Assembly (NCBI GenBank): GCA_965198095.1
Contig: OZ240239.1
Span: 620,001-684,000, forward strand
Direction: 5' to 3'
DNA from: CBDFJH01 sp965198095
GTDB lineage: Bacteria; Latescibacterota; UBA2968; GCA-2709665
DNA length: 64,000 nt
Positions 59,016 through 64,000 of this stretch are shown one piece after another. The notes under the pieces were generated by a model. It made no database searches. It saw nothing but the letters and a program-made list of their open reading frames with translations, and was not told the DNA's origin. The number at the start of each line of letters is the position of its first letter. Position 1 is the first letter of the stretch. A program made the position numbers and the translations under genes.

Positions 59016-59235
59016 CCCCCTCGCGATGCGGAGCGTTTGACCACCGCTCCCAAAAGGACGACGCAAAAATCCCACCTCGCGGGATCGATTCCGGCCGTTC
59101 ACGCAATACATACCTTTCGTGTCATATAAGTAACATCCAGCGGCTATTATCCGAACCAATTGTTCGTATACAGGTAGTTAGCAGGCATGCGCTTGGTGCT
59201 AGCTCTTAGAGCCTGATGGAAAGAAGGGAACAGTT
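59016..59235. other. Leader region of the reverse-transcriptase gene
   Basis: There is no gene here. A hairpin CGAAC-caatt-GTTCG (about 59152-59166) and a gttag at 59177-59181 could be remains of a cassette boundary, but they are not convincing. No retron-type msr/msd is visible. Confidence 0.4.
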
Positions 59236-60798
59236 ATGCTCAAGCTGAATAGGCAAAGCCTCAATTGGGCCCTTAAACAGGCTCTCATCAAGGGGGATAC
59301 CGACATTTTCCCCGGGATCTTTGAATTTCGTGCGATCGATGGCCGCTCATCCGACATCCTTGGTTGGCTCTCCGACGAGGATGTGCTGGATTGGGACGTG
59401 CGTCCATCAAGACGATGCCTAACTCCCAAGCACCAATTTGGGTTTAGAATATCAACACAGCTAGATCCCGCGGACTTCCTCGTGTTCACAGCCCTCGTTT
59501 ACGAGGTCGGTGTGGACATTGAAAATCGGAGAGTCAGCAAGTCATATGACGTCGTTCATTCCTATCGGTTTTTGCCCCAATCTGACGGCACCATGTTTGA
59601 TTCAGACTACGGCTACCACTCCTTCCTAAAGAAATGTAGGGAGCTTGCAGCCCTCAATTACAGCTGGGTAGTGCTTGCAGATATTGCGGATTTCTTTCCA
59701 AGAATCTATCACCACAGGCTAAAAAACGCCCTAACCGCAGCAACCACCAAAACGAACCATGCGTTCGCTTTAGCTAACCTCCTGAATGGTTGGTCGGAGT
59801 CATATTCCTACGGCATTCCCGTCGGTCCATCGGCATCAAGACTGATTGCCGAGGTTGCGCTCGATGACGTTGACAGATCACTTCTCTCAGAAGGTTCGAC
59901 TTTTGTACGATACAGTGACGACTTTCGAATCTTCTGCAACACAAAGCGAGAGGCATATGAGAGACTGGCCTTTTTGGCGAACGTCCTTTTTGAGAATCAT
60001 GGTTTGACTTTGCAGCAGCACAAAACAAGAATTCTGCCAGTGGAAGTTTTCAACCACAGATACTTTTCCAGTGATCGCGAGTTGGAGATAACCAGTCTTA
60101 CTCAAAGCTTTCAGCAAATAACAACCAACCTTGGCCTCCAGAGCTTGTATGAACCGATAACCTGGGAGGGCCTAACAGAAGAACAGAAAGTACAGATCGC
60201 CAATCTGAATCTTGGCGGTCTATTAGATGAGCAACTTGAAGGAGAGGAAATTGACATTCCAGTAACTCGTTTTCTGCTTAGGAGACTTTGTCAGTTGGGC
60301 AACCGCGAATCACTCCAAGTGGTTATGGATAACCTGGAGAAGCTATATCCCGTATTCAGCCATGTCGTCCAATACATTGGAGGATTGCACGGACTCACGG
60401 GAGCCGAAAAGGCAAGTGCGGGAGGACAGCTCTTGACGGCATTGGATAGCTCGTTGGTGTCACACCTGGAGTTCCACAGAATGTGGTTGCTCTCTCTTTT
60501 TGCTCAGGATTCAGGCTTTAACAACGCGGACCGGTTCGTGTCTATATGCTCGAGGTGGCCTGATCACATCACAAATAGGGAGGCAATTCTGTGTCTTGGA
60601 CGTTCTCTCCAGGATTCTTGGTTCCGTACACGGAAACGCAACGTGTTTGATTTCTCCCCTTGGGAGAGGCGGGCGGTGCTTTATGGCGGCAGTTGCTTGC
60701 CATCAGATGAGCGGAAACACTGGTACCAATCCCTTGAGAGTCGACTTGACCCAATCGAAATTGCGATAACGCAGTGGGCGAGACAGAATCCGATGTGA
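59236..60798 (+). CDS. Abi/UG-type (DRT-like) reverse transcriptase
   Basis: The 520-residue protein has RT motif A VVLADIADFFPRIYHH (Asp149), motif B GIPVGPSASRLIAEVALD (193-210), motif C RYSDDFRIF (YSDD 226-229) and motif D-like GLTLQQHKTRILP (256-268). Residues 285-520 are helical (FLLRRLCQLGNRESLQVVMD, LLTALDSSLVSHLEFHRMWL), like the alpha-repeat domain of AbiA/AbiK/AbiP2 and related defence RTs. No maturase, nuclease, HEPN or nitrilase domain is fused, which rules out group II introns. ATG 59236 has aagaaggga upstream. An attC-like site begins 32 bases after the stop. I infer anti-phage function; the exact UG class is not determined. Confidence 0.85.
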   Translation: MLKLNRQSLNWALKQALIKGDTDIFPGIFEFRAIDGRSSDILGWLSDEDVLDWDVRPSRRCLTPKHQFGFRISTQLDPADFLVFTALVYEVGVDIENRRVSKSYDVVHSYRFLPQSDGTMFDSDYGYHSFLKKCRELAALNYSWVVLADIADFFPRIYHHRLKNALTAATTKTNHAFALANLLNGWSESYSYGIPVGPSASRLIAEVALDDVDRSLLSEGSTFVRYSDDFRIFCNTKREAYERLAFLANVLFENHGLTLQQHKTRILPVEVFNHRYFSSDRELEITSLTQSFQQITTNLGLQSLYEPITWEGLTEEQKVQIANLNLGGLLDEQLEGEEIDIPVTRFLLRRLCQLGNRESLQVVMDNLEKLYPVFSHVVQYIGGLHGLTGAEKASAGGQLLTALDSSLVSHLEFHRMWLLSLFAQDSGFNNADRFVSICSRWPDHITNREAILCLGRSLQDSWFRTRKRNVFDFSPWERRAVLYGGSCLPSDERKHWYQSLESRLDPIEIAITQWARQNPM

Positions 60799-60830
60799 GT
60801 TTGATTTCCAGAAGCCAAAAGCGCACGCTT

Positions 60831-60923
60831 GCTAACACGTCCACTTGCGCTGCGTCGCTTGCGCTCCTTGGCCTGACGGCAACCTGGCTGCGCCAGGTTC
60901 GCAAGTGGCGGGAACGTTACAAG
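60831..60923. repeat. attC-like recombination site 1
   Basis: GCTAACACG at the left and CGTTAC (60915-60920) at the right form the outer pair; CCACTTGCG (60841-60849) pairs with CGCAAGTGG inside, with unpaired spacers, and the centre holds the hairpin AACCTGGC-tgc-GCCAGGTT. This is the layered layout of integron attC sites. The core GTTAC deviates from GTTRRRY. Confidence 0.6.
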
Positions 60924-60947
60924 AAGTGTCATTCATAAGGGCGCGCC

Positions 60948-61373
60948 ATGACGGAAATCACCTATAAGACAGATCTCGCAGATGTAGAATGGTCTGCGCT
61001 CAAGCAGACTTTGTCCGACGACAAGTTCGACAATGGTCGAACAGCAGGGCAACTTCGCTGTTCGTTCGAGAATAGCCAGTCGTATTGCATTGCATACTCG
61101 GGCGACCGGATAGTTGGCACGGCAAGGGCGTTGTCGGATGGCGTTTGCAACGCATACGTTGTCGATGTGTGGACGCTTTCCCAGTATCGGAGGCGTGGAA
61201 TTGCTACCCGCATGATGGACATCGTCGTGTCGGTGTTCGAAGGCCAACACGTCCATCTATTTAGCGAATCTCCGGAGGTGTATGAGGGCATGGGCTTTCA
61301 ACGCCACGACGTGAGTTTGTCTAAGGTGATTGGCAAATGGTTGAAAAATGAGACTCTGGCATTGAGTGTATAG
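60948..61373 (+). CDS. GNAT-family N-acetyltransferase
   Basis: This 141-residue GNAT has the acetyl-CoA motif VVDVWTLSQYRRRGIATRMM (about residues 72-91) and the end SPEVYEGMGFQRHDVSLSKV. The substrate is unknown (amine, antibiotic or protein). ATG 60948 lies 28 bases after attC-like site 1, and site 2 begins 10 bases after the stop, exactly the layout of a one-gene integron cassette. GNATs are among the commonest cassette genes. Confidence 0.9.
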   Translation: MTEITYKTDLADVEWSALKQTLSDDKFDNGRTAGQLRCSFENSQSYCIAYSGDRIVGTARALSDGVCNAYVVDVWTLSQYRRRGIATRMMDIVVSVFEGQHVHLFSESPEVYEGMGFQRHDVSLSKVIGKWLKNETLALSV

Positions 61374-61382
61374 ACACTTCTT

Positions 61383-61480
61383 GTAACAGCGCGGTGTTGC
61401 GCTGCGGCGCTGACGCGCCTTGGCCCTTCGGGCAACCCCTCGACAAGCTCGGGGTTCGCAAACCGGCATAACGTTACGCG
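61383..61480. repeat. attC-like recombination site 2
   Basis: GTAACA (61383) and CGTTAC (61472-61477) are the outer arms; CGGTGTTGCG (61392-61401) pairs with CGCAAACCGG (61458-61467). The centre CCTTGGCCCTTCGGGCAACC, then the CCCTCGACAAGCTCGGGG stem, resembles site 1 (CTCCTTGGCCTGACGGCAAC). Size (about 95 bases) and position after a gene fit attC. Confidence 0.6.
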
Positions 61481-61499
61481 ACATCGACCGACTCAAAAG

Positions 61500-62285
61500 A
61501 TGGCAACTTCACTCGACGCTGACCTCACCTTGGCGCACCGGCTCGCAGACGCGTCTCGATCGGTATCTCTCTCTCGCTTTGGCGGAGAACTGCGTCGGTG
61601 GTCGAAGCCCGACGGCAGTCTCGTCACCGATGCCGACGAAGCAGTCGAAGACGAGCTACGCGATCAACTGCGCATCGAGCGACCGGACGACGCCGTCCTG
61701 GGTGAAGAACGCGGACAGACGGGCTCAAGCGATCGCCGTTGGATCATCGATGGGATCGACGGCACGGACAGCTTCGCGGCAGGCGCACCCGAATGGAACA
61801 CGCTTATCGCCCTCGAAATCGACGGTCGAATTGTCCTCAGCGTCTGCGACCAGCCGCCGCTCAACCGACGGTATTGGGCGGTCAGGGGCTGTGGAGCGTT
61901 CTGCACCCATCCACCATCCATAGCCCGTAAGCAAGTCAGAGTCAGCTCAGTACGCGATCTCAGCAGGGCCCGGAGTTATGTGCCGCCGCCCGAGCGGTTG
62001 CCCGATGAGCAAGCCCGCAGTATCGCCCAGGCGCTGGCGAGCGCTACAAACCCGGAGCCCCCGACGAATCATTTCGCGCTCCAGGTAGCCACCGGCGGCT
62101 ATGAGGTTGCAGTCGTTTTCCTGCTGGGTCCATGGGATCTCGCCGGACCTTCCATTGTTGTCGAAGAGGCTGGCGGCAAGTTCACCGACCTTGAGGGAAG
62201 GAACGAACTCACGAGCGGCGCAGCGATTTTCACGAATGGATATGTCCATGATGCTGTTCTCCAACTCATTTCGGAGGTAACCTGA
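61500..62285 (+). CDS. Inositol monophosphatase-family phosphatase (histidinol-phosphatase-like)
   Basis: This 261-residue protein has the metal site LVTDADEAVEDELR, VLGEERG, WIIDGIDGTDSFAAGAPEWN and GPWDLAGPSIVVEEAGGKFT, all ligands intact. The subtype with GIDGTxxF and PWDLA resembles histidinol-phosphatase HisN; the substrate is not certain. ATG 61500 lies 23 bases after attC-like site 2, but no site follows the gene, so it may be a trapped chromosomal gene or a cassette that lost its attC. Confidence 0.88.
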   Translation: MATSLDADLTLAHRLADASRSVSLSRFGGELRRWSKPDGSLVTDADEAVEDELRDQLRIERPDDAVLGEERGQTGSSDRRWIIDGIDGTDSFAAGAPEWNTLIALEIDGRIVLSVCDQPPLNRRYWAVRGCGAFCTHPPSIARKQVRVSSVRDLSRARSYVPPPERLPDEQARSIAQALASATNPEPPTNHFALQVATGGYEVAVVFLLGPWDLAGPSIVVEEAGGKFTDLEGRNELTSGAAIFTNGYVHDAVLQLISEVT

Positions 62286-62289
62286 ATCC

Positions 62290-62541
62290 ATGGGACTCCT
62301 GGATGACAACGCCGCCGTTGTAACCGGCGGGGGAAAGCGTCCCGGCAAGTCATTCGCTATGGCGATGGCACGGGAGAGCGCTGACGTTGCCATTGTCGGT
62401 CGAGACTCTGGCGCGTTGAGCCAGGCACGCGAAGAAATTCGTGATGCCGACCCTGGTCACATCGTCAACATCACGACGCTGGGTGCCCGCGAGAGTCGGA
62501 GCAGACCGGGAATCGTCAGCGGACACAGGATAATGACTTAG
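62290..62541 (+). pseudogene. Truncated short-chain dehydrogenase
   Basis: MGLLDDNAAVVTGGGKRPGK then SFAMAMARESADVAIVGRDS and GALSQAREEIRDADPGHIV is the Rossmann N-terminus of an SDR (VVTGGGRGIGRA...GADVAIVGR). The glycine motif is altered (GGGKRPGK) and the protein stops after 83 residues, before the catalytic Tyr-Lys. It is non-functional. Confidence 0.75.
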
Positions 62542-62556
62542 AGGATCTTTTGGGAA

Positions 62557-63417
62557 GTGCCTAACCTTCGAGTGATGAGTTTTAACTTGGCTGGTGGATA
62601 TGATGAGCATGAACCAGAAAACGCCTGGATCACTTCCGGGCGCTCTGCACTCGCCTGCGAGGTCATCAGCGACGCATCGCCTGACGTGATCGGCTTCCAG
62701 GAAGTGCAGTGGCCAAATTTCGCTACATTAGGCGAAACTTTGAGCCGATACGACAGCTTTCAGGGCCCGCACGCGGATGAACCCCCCTACCTCTTCAACT
62801 CTATCTTCTGGTGTCGCGAGCGGCTCCAACCCCTTTCCAAAGGTGGGTTCTGGATCAGTGACACGCCGGAGCGCTACTCGAACTCCTGGGCGTCTGCTGG
62901 CGTCCGGGTAGCAACGTGGGTTCGATTTCGAGAAGTTGCGACGAGTATGACCATGCTTCACGTCAACGCGCATCTTGATCACATCAGCGAAGATGCCCGG
63001 ATCGAAGGCGCAGATCTGCTGAACCGGTGGATTACCGCAACCGCGCAACCGGATGAACTCCAACTGTTGACTGGAGACTTCAACTCCAACCCATGGCGAC
63101 CGGAGGTCGAAGAAGAGGCAGGAAGCGGTTGCACCTTCACGGATGCGATACATCGATTTCTGCTGGATGAGGGATTTGTAGACTCCTTCCTGAGCTCCGG
63201 GCTTCAAGACGGGCAAGAGTCGAATAGCTACCACGGCTATGAGGGAACAGGATACGATCTGCGTCGCCATCATCTGGCCTGGCGACCGGACTGGATCTTG
63301 TTCAGGTGCTCAGGCTTAGGGATCGATGTCGATAAATCCAGGATCTTGCGACATCACAAGGAGTCGCTCTACCCCAGTGATCACTATCCGGTTGTTTCGG
63401 ATCTGAACTGGACGTGA
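62557..63417 (+). CDS. Endonuclease/exonuclease/phosphatase-fold protein
   Basis: This 286-residue EEP protein has VMSFNLAGGYDEHEPENAW, PDVIGFQEVQWPNF (Glu), LHVNAHLDHISEDARIEGAD, LLTGDFNSNPWRPE, RPDWILFRCSG and SLYPSDHYPVVSDL (terminal His), so the full catalytic set is intact. It could act on DNA, phosphoinositides or sphingolipids. The start is GTG 62557, with gggaa upstream; ATG 62575 is possible. It is an isolated gene after the SDR stub. Confidence 0.88.
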   Translation: MPNLRVMSFNLAGGYDEHEPENAWITSGRSALACEVISDASPDVIGFQEVQWPNFATLGETLSRYDSFQGPHADEPPYLFNSIFWCRERLQPLSKGGFWISDTPERYSNSWASAGVRVATWVRFREVATSMTMLHVNAHLDHISEDARIEGADLLNRWITATAQPDELQLLTGDFNSNPWRPEVEEEAGSGCTFTDAIHRFLLDEGFVDSFLSSGLQDGQESNSYHGYEGTGYDLRRHHLAWRPDWILFRCSGLGIDVDKSRILRHHKESLYPSDHYPVVSDLNWT

Positions 63418-63535
63418 CGGACCAGGAACGATCCCGCGTCGGCCGACGGCACCCAGGGCTTCGGCGCAATTGTGCCTGCGCCCGGATTCATCCCCTTCGG
63501 CCTCCGGCAACCTTGCCTCTGTCACGGCGGTTGCA

Positions 63536-63560
63536 AATAGGTCAAATATTTTGACCTATT
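63536..63560. repeat. Perfect inverted repeat
   Basis: AATAGGTCAAA-tat-TTTGACCTATT is 11-3-11, about 85 bases beyond the 3' end of the IS110 transposase remnant. It may be part of the element or an operator. 63418-63644 holds no gene. Confidence 0.55.
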
Positions 63561-63644
63561 CAGTTTAGGGAAACCGCCGCGCCAGCCCGCTTCTCGGAAC
63601 AACAAGGTTCGCAAAGGCCCGAGAGCTTAGGTTTTCTCTTTCTG

Positions 63645-64000
63645 TCAAGCAATTTTTGTGGACGGCTGATAGAACTTTGTGCCGTCGAAGTCCTGATCGT
63701 ATGTGAGCATCCCCCAGAGATGGGACGCAACAGCTTCCGCGTGACAGCGACGACAGCTTGCAGGGCTTCTTGCCCGCTGCCAGGGGCTCTTGATAGAACG
63801 CTCTCACATTCGGTTCGTGGCGCAGCGCGACAAGCGCCGGCATATATAGCGCGTGATTGCACGGGCGTTTTTGTGGAACAGCCATGATTCCCCGCAAGAG
63901 ATTGGACATCGGATGGCGTGATCTGCTCTTTGGCATGGCCCAATGCCTGGCAGCCGACAGACGCGTGGAGGTCCATGCGGCTTGCCAGAAGAGCACGGGC
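63645..64000 (-). mobile_element. IS110-family transposase, degenerate C-terminal part (cut by window edge)
   Basis: The minus-strand frames read HALYMPALVALRHEPNVRAF then YQEPLAAGKKP, QAVVAVTRKLLRPI and GMLTYDQDFDGTKFYQPSTK, ending IA and TGA at 63645. These are the consecutive C-terminal motifs of IS110/IS1111 transposases (IYMPALVALRHNP ... GKKxMxALVAVMRKLL), spread over at least two frames. The N-terminal part lies beyond the window. Confidence 0.75.

Noticed and set aside
59125..59181. A third attC-like site before the RT gene (gtaac ... gttag)
   Set aside because: The inner arms are not complementary and the interval is only about 55 bases, so it was left as a note only.
59016..59235. 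Retron msr/msd upstream of the reverse transcriptase
   Set aside because: No pair of inverted repeats or branching-G context typical of msr-msd is visible, and the RT has a long alpha-repeat C-terminus unlike retron RTs.

Overview
The window is a mosaic of conserved housekeeping blocks and decayed defence islands from a Gram-negative, GC-rich bacterium. A TonB-dependent receptor, two PorV/PorQ-type outer-membrane proteins, a DUF5683 protein and the ffh-rpsP-rimM-trmD-rplS order suggest the FCB group, possibly a Latescibacterota-like lineage. This placement is inference; there is no 16S gene in the window.

Region 1 (1-9,025, minus strand) is a type I restriction-modification operon: hsdM, a stub of a DUF1016 gene, a DUF2971 gene, hsdS, a RloC/PrrC-like ATPase with a putative anticodon-nuclease tail, and an unrecognised gene plus a DUF1828 gene. 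Copies of the hsdS 3' end follow each accessory cassette and are joined to it by ATGA overlaps. hsdR is not in the window.

Region 2 (9,026-22,778) is a graveyard of defence genes. It holds a frameshifted RelE-type toxin with an intact antitoxin, tails of Fic and ImmA/IrrE-like genes, an IS110 fragment, two DUF499 gene heads, a frameshifted ATPase plus amber-interrupted DUF4276 pair, an intact PIN (DUF3368)/UPF0175 pair, DUF4238 and DUF4145 genes, an HNH remnant and a broken higB with intact higA. Pieces of a gamma-glutamylcyclotransferase-like (GGCT) gene recur at 9.4, 13.6 and 14.9 kb and the whole gene lies at 18.4-18.9 kb, so the inserts look nested. A TPP riboswitch with an attenuator precedes a TonB receptor. 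The region ends at tRNA-Val(UAC), and a copy of the sequence at the end of that tRNA gene lies 6.1 kb away.

Region 3 (22.8-46.7 kb) is mostly core: translation genes, ffh, rpe, a PASTA protein, a pseudouridine synthase, a sugar-catabolic run (ROK kinase, KDPG aldolase, 2-keto-3-deoxygluconate kinase, epimerase), fmt, yajC, tgt, two membrane metalloproteases, a zinc alcohol dehydrogenase and a pair of probable carbohydrate-active proteins. Two copies of a ~525-bp miniature inverted-repeat element are inserted here, with debris of a third at 47 kb.

Region 4 (47.9-54.3 kb, plus strand) is a second defence island: a truncated ATPase, a XamI-like type II R-M pair, an OLD-like ATPase-TOPRIM protein, a serine-recombinase fragment and an Mrr-type endonuclease. 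Region 5 (54.4-59.0 kb) returns to core or stress genes: recJ, fabI, a YbjN-like protein, PspA and DUF4178. Region 6 (59.2-64.0 kb) starts with a stand-alone Abi/UG-type reverse transcriptase followed by an attC-like site, a GNAT acetyltransferase and a second attC-like site. This resembles integron cassettes without an integrase. It is followed by an inositol-monophosphatase-like gene, a dehydrogenase stub, an endonuclease/exonuclease/phosphatase-fold gene and a degenerate IS110 transposase at the edge.
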